64,000 nt of DNA, taken from Coptis chinensis (lineage: Eukaryota > Streptophyta > Magnoliopsida > Ranunculales > Ranunculaceae). Numbering within the stretch: position 1 is the stretch's first letter; the number at the start of each line of letters is the position of its first letter. Of this stretch, positions 43,947-56,904 are shown piece by piece. The position numbers and the translations under genes were made by a program. Below the pieces are notes generated by a model that was not told the origin of the DNA, made no database searches, and saw nothing but the letters and a program-made list of their open reading frames with translations. Location of the stretch: the NCBI GenBank assembly GCA_015680905.1, contig CM027378.1:6987001-7051000 (forward strand), given 5' to 3'.

Positions 43947-45476
43947 TGATAAACGTAAAAAGAATAATTTTACTAATGAATAAAGCGATGAAACTCTATA
44001 CGTAAGTATAACTAAACGATATTTATGATCCTATATGCTTATCAAAGATTTCTACTCTCAATCCTATGAGATATAGTGGAGTAGAGTGATTCGTTCCACT
44101 CCTAGTCCTTCCGCATGTTGTGTTTTCTAAGTATAAGTATTCTACTCTAAGTCTAATGAGAGATTTACGAAAAGGCAACTAGACTACGATGCAACTACCC
44201 ACAAGATGCACTAGTCAACTATTAGAACAACTAAGGGAATGCTACGTTGATTCTATGATAAGGAGTTAGAGGGGGATTGATTCCACCTTAACTTCGACTT
44301 AATCCTATTAACCATTTAATCGTCGTAATCGAATTGAAATGCTTGTGAACAACAATTGGTTCTTCCTAATCCCTAATTACACATGGCATTCCTACCAATT
44401 CATAACTAGCATGTGAGCGATTAAACCCATTCTCATGGTGAACTAATCGTTTCTAGAGTGGAAAGGAAATTACGGCGACTCTACGATAGTGAGAATCAAG
44501 CTTTCATCAAGGCTTCTCAACCCCCTCTAATGGAGGTTTAGCGAGAATCATTACCTTAATCATTTCGATTAAATTTAAACTAAACATGATATAAAGAATT
44601 GAAATTTACTAATCTAAATTAAACAATAATTAAAATCTAATTAATAACTAAGAATTGAATAACAAGTAATAAATGAATCAGATCTAACACAAATATAAAT
44701 GACAAGAATCGAAATTAACAACTAGCTATTTTATTAATCAAACTAATTAAGAGTAATGATTCTAAGAGTTTAATCTAAAACAAGAATTGGATTTGAAATT
44801 AAACTTAATTAAAACAATTAAATCTAGATCTAGAAGCTATTCTAATAGCTACTTTCTATTCTAAGCTCCTTTATTTTCTAACCTAAAAATCTACTATTCT
44901 CTACTAAAAAAATCTACCATTAACAAAGAGCTAAGCTTTTGTTTTTATACTTTCAGATCCAAAAATCGTGCATGGGCTTGGAGCCATGTTTTGGGCCAGA
45001 GAATCAGGCCCAAAACCCAATTCTTTCAGCCCAAAAAGGCCTCTTCAGCTGCAGTTGGCTTCAACAGACTTTTCGTCTACTTTTGCTCCTCTTATTGGGT
45101 CAATTGGAAAGCTCTTTCCGATCCGGTCGTTTTGACATAAGGTAGGCCCCATTCCGAGGTCTGAGTCCAAAGATATGGCCTTCGGAAGTTCTGCTGACTT
45201 TGTGTGCTGTTTCTGCCCGCGTCGACTTTTCAGCTTTTGACCGGGCTTTAGAAAGGCTTTGTCTTCTTGAATCTTGGCCTTTAATCACGGAACTCCTTAG
45301 TAACCGACCTTTGCTCCTTTATCTCGCTAAAGTGGCACATTTCTGCACATAATGGACTTTGAAGCCTGAAATGCATAAAAACACGTACTCAGTGTTAACT
45401 CTTCATTATTACTCACATAATTGGTCTAAAAGTATGTCTGTTACAGGGTTAAAACTACAGTTTTGGGCTCTTATCA
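43947..45476 (-). mobile_element. Solo LTR of the Athila-like family, duplication CATAG
   Basis: TGATAAACGT at the left and GGGCTCTTATCA at the right, with CATAG at 43942-43946 and 45477-45481. It is 1530 bp with no internal sequence, inserted in the 3' part of element B and in the same orientation as its host. It shares GAATAATTTTAC near the left end with the solo LTR at 30049 (GAATAGTTTTAC), so it belongs to a subfamily different from element B's own LTRs. Confidence 0.92.
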
Positions 45477-45865
45477 CATAGTATAAATACTTATTATTTA
45501 TATTTTTGATTTTTTTTACTATAAAACAAGTGCATATTAAACATATATATATCCTAATATATAGGTGCCTTAAATTACGCGTGTTTCTATGTCACCCCCA
45601 AATAAAAACATGCTTTGTTATCAAAGTATAGAAATAAGAAGAGTAGGAAATACCATGGAAATGCGTGAAAATTTTAGAGCACCTGCAAAACAAATTCAAA
45701 ACATACTAATATAGATAAAATAAAAACAGACGCAACTCTATATGAGTTCTACCCGTTATGGGGATGACAAAAATTAAATTGCTTGGGACATAAACAAACA
45801 CGAACAAAAAGTAAAACGTACCTCATATCCAGCATTTAAGCATTGTCCTCCTCTTCGATAAAGAA

Positions 45866-46735
45866 TTAAGGTTCCTTGGCATCCTGCCAGGCCTCACACC
45901 ATTTATTATCTACAATTGCTAACATGTTAAGCGCCACTTGGTCGGATGGGGTGTAAGGGGCAACCCAATTAGGTTGTAGCCTCCACCCCAGCCAAGTCAT
46001 TGCACGGAATGAAAGTATTATGCAATTGGTGGATCTCACAATGTCAACCCAAACCCAATCTGTGAAATGGGCACAAAACTTAGGAAAGAAACATAGCATT
46101 ATTCGACAAACTAAGACAGGCATAAGAAGATACTTATGCCTCATACTATGGGCTCGTGCTAAACTAGAAACTAAGGTCTAGGGAAGGTCATAGAGCATAC
46201 GTCCAGTAGCTAGAGCAAGGAAGACGATACAAGTGGTGTCATTCGCAGAAGAAAAACGTCATTCCCCTAAGATATTTAACATGATAAAAAAAACATAACA
46301 GTGCCCATGTTAAGGCACAAGCTACCAAGGGCTACGTTATATTGCCCTTGGTCCTCTACACTGAAAATTCCTGCCCCATAGGTCTCATGAGGCATAGACA
46401 GTCCTTGGGTACATATTATCTACCCAATAGCCCCATGAGTTTTGGATTTCAGTAGACATAGACATTCTAAGAGCAAAAGCCAACAAGAACTTGGTTAATT
46501 CCATTATGTCATCCTCAATGGTGACAAAGAACACTTGTTCTCCAACCGGTCTTTCAAAGAACTTACAATGATCATAAAAATAAGTTGTAAGTGTAGGAGA
46601 GTATAGTTCATTAGAGTTTACCATTAGAGGCTGCTATCTTGCTTGTATAATCAAGTCGCAGAACCAAAATCCATACGTGTCACTTGCGAACAAATCTTCG
46701 AAGGACTGCTCCGGAATGATTCTAGGTGATTTCAT
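45866..46735 (-). pseudogene. Second Transposase_32-like ORF of element B
   Basis: A frame from an ATG ending at 46735 starts MKSPRIIPEQSFEDLF, echoing the HPKIIPEQVF start of the ORF at 48447. It continues YSPTLTTYFYDHCKFFERPV and VFFVTIEDDIMELTKFLLAF, in the place where the other copy has FYHTDLVYNFYKKKE and RILVKVSGSRRELDTAVLSE. The same frame, with several stops, runs through GLVMLYDLP-like sequence and MRHKYLLMPVLVCRIML to 45866. Similarity between the two copies is low but collinear. I infer an old tandem duplication of the ORF. Function unknown. Confidence 0.45.
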
Positions 46736-46809
46736 ATCAAACAAACACACTCTAGAACTCCTGGAAGTAACCTTAGAAAACCCAAAAAAAAATAGAACTT
46801 GCGTTGTGA

Positions 46810-46945
46810 TGAGGTGAAGGCGCGGGCGCGCTTTTGATAGCCTATAGAAAGGCGCGGGCTTGCTCTGGCTTGACAAGAATTCTAGTACCTTGGGGGCGTG
46901 CGCACTCTAAGTATAGGCAAAATAAGGGGCGAGCGCACTCCGTGT
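46810..46945 (-). repeat. GC-rich repeat block ahead of the second ORF
   Basis: Three blocks, GGCGCGGGCGCGCTT (46819), GGCGCGGGCTTGCTC (46850) and GGGGCGTGCGCACTC (46892), with a fourth near 46925. The phrase GACAAGAATTCTAGTACC matches ACACGAATTCCAGTAACC in the gag leader (58100), so the two regions are homologous. Confidence 0.8.
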
Positions 46946-47247
46946 ATAAGAAGTGCTCTGAAGTGAAAGTGAAAGTAAAAGTGAGAGTTGCAAAGTTGAA
47001 AGGTGTGGTGTTAAGTTGAAAGTGAACCCTGTATTTATAGAGGACTAGTTTCTAAGTGAACCCTGAAAGTGAACCCTGTATTTCAGAAAAAAAAAATCGT
47101 GGATATGATTAGAGGCATTGCTAAATAAATAAGTCCACCCCCAAACAAGTTGGAAGGGTGGTTTTCACGATACAAAACATAGTATATGCCGGAATGTAAA
47201 ACAACTTCAAATTTAAAATAACAAATACAGATTTCAATATTAACTAC

Positions 47248-48447
47248 TTAACTAAACAATTCGGAATCAAAATCTACTAAAAACAAGGAAAATAATATTA
47301 ACACAATAATAATACAATAAAACCAGCCACAAGACGAGCATGGGCCAGAGTCATCCGTCCTGTGCCGACGACGCTCATGCCTCCCAGATTCATCAGAAGA
47401 AGAACCCTCATGAGGTGGCAAGCATCGTAGAACTTCTACTTGAAATCTGTGTTGTTGCTCCATAAATGCATTCATGGTTTCCCCACGCTCATTATCACGC
47501 TGGACGAGAATCTCCATGTTAGCGTGGAGATCCTTATGACTATCAGCTAGCAACTAAAAATTGTTCTGAAGCTCGGTTTGGTTATGGATAATGTTATCCT
47601 ACCTCGTCTGAATCACCTCATACTGAGTATGGAGAGTTCGCATGCCACGATGTAGTAAGGAGACATGGGCTACATCTGTAGTAGACCTTTCCAAAGCTCC
47701 GCCATCAAAACATGACGTGTTGTCCTCATCCGATTCCTTCTCAACAGCCAAAACCTCAGGCACATTCCATTTTTTCTGAATATATTCCTTATAAATCCAT
47801 GCATTCTCATGCAACTTCAAATTAATCCTATCAGTCTTCGGAACACAGCCACATAGCATCATAATCTTAGTAATCAATGTAGGTAAAGGGGCGGTATATA
47901 CACCAACTGATCTAATCTCACTTAGCAAAAAGTTGAGGATACAAAACTCATACCTCTTCTTTTGAAGGATCCAGAGAACGTGCATGCAATACGTATTGAC
48001 GTCACTCACTTTTGTGGAGCCAGTAATATTCCGACCAACCCACTTAGCGACAGCCAACTGGTTCTTTCTCAGAGATGTCTATCGAACACAATGCGAGCCA
48101 GCATTGTACTGTCCTTCCAAAACAGTCTCCTTCATCAAGGGACCGATCCCACCAAACTAAGATTCTTGCATTGTGAGTACGAGTGGCCTTTGCTCAATGC
48201 CAAGAATCTCAGACAACACAGCTGTATCCAACTCCCTCCTACTACCACTCACCTTCACCAAAATCCGACGACCCTTAGTCTCCTTCTTCTTATAAAAATT
48301 ATACACCAAATCGGTGTGATAAAAATCATTTGTCGAATACCACAAACTTCGCCACTTCCTACTAATCATCTTGTTACCATAAAAGGGTGAGAATTGTGCC
48401 CAAGTAAAAACTTGTTCTGGAATAATCTTTGGGTGTGTAGGAGCCAT
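47248..48447 (-). pseudogene. Transposase_32-like ORF of element B
   Basis: One reading frame of about 400 codons starts MAPTHPKIIPEQVFTWAQFS and contains WRSLWYSTNDFYHTDLVYNF, VKVSGSRRELDTAVLSEILG, AKWVGRNITGSTKVSDVNTY and FCILNFLLSEIRSVGVYTAP. It ends in a charged tail with DESGRHERRRHRTDD and a hydrophobic C-terminus (CIIIVLILFSLFLV). Stops near 48157, 48075 and 47599 break it. Order and motifs fit the Transposase_32 'putative plant transposon protein' family. The C-terminal hydrophobic stretch could be a membrane segment, as in env-like ORFs of some Athila elements, but the main domain is not env-like. Function unknown. Confidence 0.6.
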
Positions 48448-48863
48448 TGAGTTTGGATTTCGAAAATTGGGGTTAATACAAAGAGAAGTTTAGTGAATGA
48501 ATCACTCAATCGAGATTTGAATAGGGGTTATGTGGATGTTAGGGCGCGGGCGCACTTTTGTTGGTCGAGACACGAGGGCGTGTGCATTTAAGCTTTTCTG
48601 GGTCGGTTTGTTCTTGAGTTTTGGTTTGATGGAGGTGTGGAGAAGAAGAACAAAACGTGTGGGGTTTTAAAAGGGTGTCACGTGCGGGGCACGTGACCGT
48701 GTAGGGTTTAACTTGTTGGGCCCAAGCCCAAAATAATACAGATAATACCCATCCTGTCCGGTGCCTCGTATATCTTAAAACTGAAATACCCAATTCGTTA
48801 ACGGTCCGATTCTTGCTAATGAGTTATGAAAATGATCAGCAAAGAGAGTACAATCCAATGATC

Positions 48864-48906
<43 letters not shown>

Positions 48907-49493
48907 AACCGTGGCTGACATATAAGAAAATGGAAAAACGCCTCAAAGTGCGTGAATGGCATAAGTTATGTGATCAAAAGAAATCTAAATTCATAGATCG
49001 TTTCAACCCAAATCAAAATATGACTAAACGGCATAAACAACAATAATAGGAAGTTGAGTGATCAAGAATGGAAAAACCAAAACCCCACCCCCAAACAAAT
49101 TTTTGAAAACATGGTTAGAAAATTTGTTTAAACACGTGGGTCTTTTAAAGTCAGATTCCCGAGACTTGCTAGATTACTATTTTTATGGTTTTAATATTTT
49201 TTACTTTTTTTATGAATAAGTATAATATAAGGAAAACAATAAAACAATAAAGATATAAATCACTCCATAGAGAAACATGACTCAAAAACCAAGAAAACAT
49301 GCAAGAGTGGAAAGCGTGATTTACGTTAAACGTGAACTTAGGATCCAGTACTTATAGCCACACACTCCAAAGGAGAGCCCGGTTACCTAAATGGTGCACT
49401 CCCATAATATAAGATTGGAATGGAGTACACCGAAAAATAAAATGAGTCTTTTATAATCAGATACTCAAGACTTTATCTAAAACATATAGTAAC
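48448..49493 (-). other. Spacer between protease and Transposase_32-like ORF in element B
   Basis: Non-coding. It contains a GC-rich GGGCGCGGGCGCACTTTTG block at 48542, a 37-base A run (48867-48903), and a ~300 bp segment (about 49175-49475) absent from element A, bracketed by GGGTCTTTTAAAGTCAGAT and GAGTCTTTTATAATCAGAT. This is where polymerase genes would be expected. Confidence 0.7.
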
Positions 49494-51319
49494 CTACAGT
49501 TTACCATATATCAACAATCTAAAGAGTTGTGGGTCTGTCCATACATAATTATCGCGTAATGTACCACCCACCAAAATTAAGCACCAAGATGTCCTATGAC
49601 GTGGTGTAGCAAAATGAGAGTGAATACTAGTAGATCTAGAACCTAACCTAGTAGGTAATTTCTCATTTTTTTCCCCAATGAAAAGTTGGCCAAGTAAATG
49701 ATTGTGAAAAAATGGATGGTTATGGAAGATATGTAGGATATGGAAAAGGTTTAGAAGGAAGGAATGGAAAAAATGAGAATGTGGGTTGAGCACAAAACTC
49801 ATTGATGGCGTGGGTTGGTATAATCACACAACTGAAAATGAAAATGTTAGGTGGCTCTTTCTTGGGTATTATGTCCTTACCAAAGGGGTTTAGGAAGTCA
49901 TGAAACACAAGAGAAGCAAAAAGGTTAAGTGTAGACTCAGGATTCCTTTGAAAAGGTAGAGGGAGGGGAATCGAGGTGGTGGTAAGTGATTGGAATATAT
50001 GAGGGATTGGCTCAGGTGGGTGACGGTCGGGTGGTGTGTGAGGTAGTTCTTGAGAGGGTGGATCATCACAAGCTCGAAAAAACTCGTCGAATTCCTCATC
50101 TAGCTTGGTCGCATCCACATAATTATAGTATTCCTCCGCATCTTTGAGAAAGTCATCAATCTCGTCCAAGGAGTCGAAATTGTGATCTTCGTCTTCGTCC
50201 ATAAGAGGGGTATCTACTAGTGTGGGGATGAAAGCGTCCGAGTCGGAACTTTCGAAGGAAAGGAATTTGTGCATCTGATTATCAGGAAATGTGTTGTCGA
50301 AATAATCTTGAGCTAAGCTCTCGATCATGTGAACTTCTCCATCTATAGACGTATCGGGTAACTATTTCATCATTTTGAAAACATTTACCTCAACAGAAAG
50401 ATGGCCAAAAGACATGGACATCGAACCATCACGGCAGTTAATGAGCGCGTTGGCAGTTGCCAAGAAAGGGCGCCCTAAAATGATAGGAACAGAGTCATTA
50501 GCGACTTCTGTGTCTAGGATAACGAAGTCTACTAGGTAGTAAAAATCTTGAACTTTAACAAGCACATTTTCAACAACACCCTTAGAATACTTAATAGAAT
50601 GGTCAGCTAATTGCAACGTCATTTTAGTTGGTTGCATCTCTTATAGACCTATTTGTTTATATAGATAATAAGGGAGTAATTTAACACTCACCCCCAGGTC
50701 TAATAACGCAGTCGTCGTGTGGGTATCTCCTAAGGTGTATTGTACAGTAGGACGACCAGGGTCCTTGTACTTAATGATTCTATTATGTTCAAATAGAGTT
50801 GGAAATTGTTCAGTTAAATAGGTGTCTTTTGGTATATTTGTTTTCCACCTAGTAGTGCACAACTCTTTTAGAAACTTAGCATGGTGTGGTAGTTTCTTAA
50901 TAGCTTCAAGAAAAGGTAGGTTTATCGTTAGATTTTTAAAAACTTCTATAATCTCGCCAAAATTTGTATCCTTGTTTAACATGTCTAGTCTCTGGGGAAA
51001 CGGTGGTTTCTCTCTATACTTAGCATAAGAATCAATAGGAGATTTAACCTTGGCCGCTTTCCTCTTGGGTTGTGGTTTAACTGGTACCTCTATATGAGTA
51101 GGATCTTCAGGTTCTACTTCGGTATCTAGTAAATTTTCAGTTGTAATGACCACTGGTAACAACGGGCATAATTACGGCGTTATCAACCACCCTGCCATAA
51201 CGAAGAGTGGTGATGGCATTTAACTCACCTTCGTTTATAATTTCATTACTAGAATTACCAGTTACTTCAAAGGCTGTGTTTGGCATTTTCGGATTTGGTA
51301 TAGCTTGACCTGGAAACAC
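49494..51319 (-). pseudogene. Protease region of element B
   Basis: Leftward: linker with ITTLRYGRVVDNAV, helical NLPFLEAIKKLPHHAKFLKE, TTTALLDLGVSVKLLPYYLY (active-site region; DLGV where element A has DLGA), MQPTKMTLQLADHSIKYSKG, ILDTEV, then PIILGRPFLATANALINCRD. A Glu/Asp-rich tail (EDEDHNFDSLDEIDDFLKDA) runs to about 49720. Frame breaks at about 50640, 50360 and 51140. The mutated active site and breaks exclude activity. The conserved DNA at 49500-49640 beyond it is shared with element A. Confidence 0.8.
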
Positions 51320-52292
51320 ACCTTTCTGTTGGGCTTTATCTTGGTTTAACTATTGTATGGATTGTTGTATAGCGAGTAAAATATGTTGGTTAGTTTGCAT
51401 GTAGGCTTCGAAATAATTCAGTTGTGAAGGTGTCGTGGCCACAGGTGGTGTGACAGGAACTATCTCACGTTGATTATTAACGGGTGGGTTGCAATAGTTG
51501 TTATTAACTGGAATGATACCTCTATTATTATAATAATTATTATTATAATTACCTTGTCCTTGTCTTTGTCTCGGTGGAGCTTGGTTGTAGTTGTTCGCTG
51601 GCCTAACATTTTGATTATTAAACTCTGAAGGTGTAACTTGTTGATTATTTCTCCAACTGAAGTTAGGATTTTGTCTCCAAGGTGCGTTAGGTTCGCTATT
51701 AATGGAACAAACTATAACGCCCCTATTTTTATTCTCCTTTTTAATTAAATATATATAAATTTAAATAATAATAATAATAATAGATAAAAATAAAAAGGAT
51801 AAAGATTAGAAAGAGATAGGGTAAAGAGGATAAACCCCATTCCCTATTTTTAAGGGGTTTTTGAAAAAAAGAGTGTTTACACAGAGAGTTTTAAAATAGT
51901 GGAGAGGGAGAGTTTTACTAAAAGAAGAAAATGGAGGTTTCTTGCTGGGGATTTGCTGGCAACAGGAGCGTATCACAAGTGAGTGGATTTTTCTTTTTAT
52001 TTCTCTTTGATATATATTCGCTTCTATGATCTATTATCGTAGTTATTAATGTCTTGTGGCTTGACAAAAGATCGGTTAGAACGGATGATGCAAGTGTGTT
52101 TGATATGGTGTCAAGGTTAATAATTAAAATATAATGGGTAATTTCCACATTGGTTTCCTGTTGGATAATTTCGTATGTATTAATACACTTATCTTGTGAG
52201 TGTTGGATTTCTCCTCTTAAATTTTGTTAAGGTTTGGTTACTTATATTAACTAGGAATATTTGAGAAGAAGATGAACTAAAAAAGGGTGACC

Positions 52293-52845
52293 TGAAAAAC
52301 TACACTGCACAGTCAGAAGTTTCTTACTAGATGGAGGTCAAATTATTATTGGATTGACTTCATTTTTAATTTGTAGTTTTATAAGACATTGTAGTCTGAG
52401 ATATTAAAACTTTAGACAGATCTAACGGTTGTATTTCTGTCGAGGCGCGCATAAGCGTGACAGGTCGTAGTGTTTCTACACCAGAAAAACTACAGTGCGC
52501 AGTCTTTTGTTTCTGCTTAGATGGTGATCTTTCCGTACTTGGATTTGTATGAACTTTAATCCATAGTTTACTGACACATTGTAGTCTTCCATATTAGATT
52601 TTTAGATTTATCCAACGGCTTGATATCTGTTGAGGCTTCCATTAGTGGGACTGGTCGTAGTAGAAACTACACCAGAAAACTAATAGGCGCAGTCCTTTGT
52701 TTCTGCTTAGATGGAGGTCAACCTATTATCGGATTGACCTCAAAATTTAAATCCATAGATTCTTGATATCTAGTTAAATGACATATACAAATTTTAGGCA
52801 AATCCAATGGTGGGTTGTCTGTCAAGGCACGGATTAACAAGGTTG
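52293..52845 (+). repeat. ~191 bp tandem repeat, three units, inside the 3.6 kb LTR
   Basis: Units begin at 52293, 52484 and 52675 with GAAAAACTACASTGCRCAGTC. Each has TTTCTGCTTAGATGGNGRTC and, near its end, a TGACAGGTCGTAGT-like phrase. Confidence 0.85.
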
Positions 52846-53549
52846 TTAGAATTAGCTAAAGTTTAAAATGGATATAGTTGGGTGGTTACATGATGGCATT
52901 AGATGGTCAGTGGTTATTATACTTTCAATATATTCTTACTATTGTGGAAATATTGGTGTGGAATGAAAAGATATCTATATGTTTTCTTTTATCGTGATTA
53001 TTAAAATATTTAGAGAATTGGTTAAGAACTACGAAGGCTTGATTCCAATCCTAAAATATTTGGATACGTAGGCAGCTTTGAACGAAATTGCAGCCACTAT
53101 ATCTATAATATATATATTAGTTTGTGTGATAACTATGTGATTGTGTTAGAAATTACTGTTGTTTTGAGACTACATAAATATATATGTGTGAGATAGAAGT
53201 TGTATATGAATATAGACTTTAATATATGTGGATCTGTTTTGGACATTAGTGTGTGTGGACTTGAATTTCGGCTAATGAACTATTTGTTTACGATATTATG
53301 TATATGAGTGTGGTTATATAAATTGTATTTGTTTGATTATAAGTCTGTTTACATTCAATGATATTTAAGTGCTTGATTTGCCTTGACGCGCGAAAATGAC
53401 TCTCTGCATGTGTGGTCTGCTTTAACATGAGTAATGCTAGTATAATTATAAGTGATAATAATGTTTTAATGTGTCGCCCACATCTTTAGAACTCTCCACG
53501 CCTCAGGATTTGGTAATGAGATATTATGACTTGTGATGTTATGTGATAG

Positions 53550-53815
53550 ATGGGTATTCATTGAATGTGCCATGAATGACCCAATAGTTTGGACTGCCCT
53601 AAAGAGGAACTAAGATATTCGCCTTGCGGGTTGGTCGTATTCCTTGAATGTACGGGAATGTAGGTTTGGGTATTCCGTGAATATGGTGGGAATGACCCAA
53701 GGTATTCATTAAATGTGCCATGAATGGCCCGTTAGTATTATGATGGGTATTCCTTGAATGTGGCGGGAATGACCCAAGGTATTCATTGAATGTGCCATGA
53801 ATGACCTGATATTTT
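53550..53815 (+). repeat. Short diverged tandem repeat built on ATTCNTTGAATGTG
   Basis: Alternating phrases GGTATTCATTGAATGTGCC/ATGAATGACC and GGTATTCCTTGAATGTGGC/GGGAATGACC recur at least five times, with a period near 45-55 bases, inside the 3.6 kb LTR. Confidence 0.8.
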
Positions 53816-55433
53816 GTTATGCCCAAAGGAGGCTTTGTGATTATGTGTATGGAAAGCCCAGAGATGGCTGTGACTCACAAGTTACGAGTTTACAAGATGA
53901 AAGTATGTTTCCTGAAGGCGATATCCCGCTTGGGACATATGTCTTGTAGTGGTACTCGGTGTGAGTGAGGCACACGGATATGTGTGATTTGGCAAATGTG
54001 TGTAGTGCAAAGCGTGGAGTAGGAACTAAAGGTTGGGCTGTGTCTTTGAATAAATGAGTCAACAAGATAATTAATAAGCAAAGTAAAAATATTGATTTTA
54101 CCTGTTATGGAGTTATATATTATGATGTATATGATTTCTTATGAGAAATATATACGTGGTTTGTGTGAGTTGATACTCACAAGGGATGAATGCACTCCTT
54201 GGGTGTGATATTTCCCCGTTCTCATAAGTAGACGAGTAGTTTTTAAGTAAAAGTATATGAATTGTGTGATGTTATGGATGTGAAGTGTGACTGTGAATAA
54301 TATTAGTAAATGATTGTGATTTATATGTGACTGTGAAATGACTATAACTTGATATGTTATTACGAAAATATTAATGACTTGTGATAGTCTGAGATCTATA
54401 GTTATACACGCAGAAACTTTATGACGTAATGACGTCATATGAATGACTACCCTTGATATAGGTATTATGATAAGTGGTATTCCCTAATATCTTGGGACGA
54501 ACCAAAGTTATATCAATTAGACTTAAATGTCTTAAATGAGGTTTGGTTATGAATGGAAATTTGACTGGCTAAGATAAATCATTTTATTATGATGTCTAAC
54601 TCTGTTTTGCAGGAGGGTAGGATCTATTAATCTTTTATGCAGGGACGTAAATATCCTACCTTAAGACGACATGTTGGCTTAAAGGTAAGGTATACCAAAA
54701 TTATATTTAATTAGGTTATCATATATGCAATTAATAAATGGAATGTAAGTGGTATTTATGTTGTGAGTTATTTTGAAAAGTGGGAATGATGAGTACTGTT
54801 ATATGAGATTCTTGGAAATTTGTATATTGGGGGTGAAATCTTACTTGAGAAGAAACTACACGCCGTTTTGGAAAACGGAACTATATTGTCTTCCAAGTTG
54901 AAATGGTTGGTAATGTTATATTTGAAAGATTATTATATATATTTTGTTGTTAGTCTACTTATACCAACAAATTCAATTTGCTGACCCATGTTTGCTTTGT
55001 TTTGCAATGTGGGTGTGTTCTTGGGAACATAGATGGTGGAGTGCAGTGGATAAGAACACGAGATTTGGAGTTGCTCTTGGAGTCTTCTGGTTTAAGATTT
55101 TCTAAAGGGTACGGTTTTGTTTTGAGACAAATGTAATAGAGTTGGTTAGTTTCTTTGTAGTTTAATAATGGGATTTAAGGATTTGTTCCTTTTAGTTTTC
55201 TTTGAATCAGTTTTGTATATATCGTGTTTGATAACAGGATTTAGGGTTTTGTTTCACCCCGGGTTTCCAGATAATTGAATATAATTGTTTTAAATATTGT
55301 CTGGGAATTTGGGGTGTGACACAAATATTGTCCGATTGTGCGGATGGTTGTTCATAGACTAGAGGACAATAGGAGTCTGGTGCTCAGGACTCAAACATAA
55401 ATTACATGGAATAGAGTTGACGTTCATGACAGG

Positions 55434-56904
55434 TGATAACCCGTAAAAACACAATTAGATTACTTTAACATTATTCTTACGGTATCAATTATTTATTTCA
55501 TACTCTCACATATAGATTTATGCAATATATATAGGGTACGGAATCGTTCCACTCCTAAACTACCAAGACATAAAGAAATCAATTAATCAACACAAAGGAA
55601 CAATGGTGAGAGCAATATTTATAGAGATGAATTTACACTATGAAACTAATTATATGAATTTACTTATAATAATTTAACTAAGCAATTGAATATGAATTGA
55701 ATTGAATAAAATATAGAGAATAATATGGAGAAGAGATTAGGTGGATTTGACTTCACTTAAATAAATTCCTAATATGCTAGTGTAGATTATTACAATCATA
55801 ACCAATTAAGATTAATTGTAATCCCTAATTATTCATGGTAATCTCTGCCAACTAATCATTAGCATGTGAGGAAGTTCAACCCATTCTCATGGCGAATCAA
55901 CTAACCTACTAGAGTGAACTCTTAAATGTAATAGTTATAACTAACACATCAAGTCTTCATCCAAGCTTTATCAAACCACTCTAATAGAGGTTTAGCTAGA
56001 ATTCATTAGACTATCATTAATATATGAATAATAAGAAAACATACTGAAGAACAATAACTTGACTTTTATTAATCTAATGAAGAATTATCAATGATTCAAT
56101 AACTAAATTAAAAACAATATAATAAAACTAATTACTAGAGTCTAAGCTAATTTATTTTCTAATCTAGGTCTAGCTAATATAAATAATATTCATTCTTGTT
56201 CTAACAACTAATAAAATTGACAACTAACTAAATTAATCTATCAAAACTAATTTAATGAATTAAAACTAATTTTATATTACAAAACTAAATTTTATGAACT
56301 AGAACTAGATTTAGATCTAGATAGCCTAAGAGTTAAGCTTTTGTCTCTTGATATAGAAGATTTAGATCCCCAAATTCGTCATGGGCTAAAGAGTCATGTT
56401 TTGAGCCGAAAAATCGAACCCAAAACCCAATTTGTTGAATCCAAGACTTTCAATTCTAATCGTGTTACTGTAGCGCAAGTTTTCACCAACTTATACTGCT
56501 CTGATCGTGTCAAGGTCTGGACCATTAGAAAGAGCTTTCTGAGACGGTCATTTTGATCTAAAATGGGCCCAAGTCTGAGGTCTGAGTCCAAAAATATGGC
56601 CTTTTGAAATTCTGTTGACTTTTCTTCAGCTTTCTAATCCGGTTTGACTTTTACTTAACAACTTTGACTTGGGCTTTTTAAGGGTTTTTTCTCCATGAAA
56701 CTTGGTCTTTCTTCATAGAACTTTCATAGCAATCCCTTTAGCTCCTTTTAGTGCCTAATTAGTAACGAATTTACATTTATTCAACTCCAAAGCCTGAAAT
56801 ACTCAAAAGCACGTAATTAGTGATAAACTTATATTATTAATCACATAATTGGTCTAACAGCAATATTGTTAAAGGGTTAAAACTACATTTTTGGGCTCTT
56901 ATCA
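55434..56904 (-). mobile_element. Solo LTR of the Athila-like family, duplication ACAGG
   Basis: TGATAACCCGTAAAAAC at the left, GGGCTCTTATCA at the right, with ACAGG at 55429-55433 and 56905-56909. 1471 bp. It lies inside the gag of element B in the same orientation and is closest at its left end to the LTR of element A (TGATAACCC). Confidence 0.92.

Larger units (their letters stand above)
51712..55320 (-). mobile_element. 3.6 kb solo LTR of another Ty3/Gypsy family
   Basis: ACAAA flanks both ends (51707-51711 and 55321-55325). The ends read CTATAACGCCCC and GGGGTGTGAC on the plus strand, that is GTCACACCCC ... GGGGCGTTATAG on the minus strand, close to the TGTCACACCCC start of long plant LTRs; with a one-base shift the element would open TG. 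It has the LTR signature GGCTTGATTCCAATCC ... GGATACGTAGGCAGC (53035-53070), which reads on the plus strand, so orientation is not certain. No coding sequence. Confidence 0.75.
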
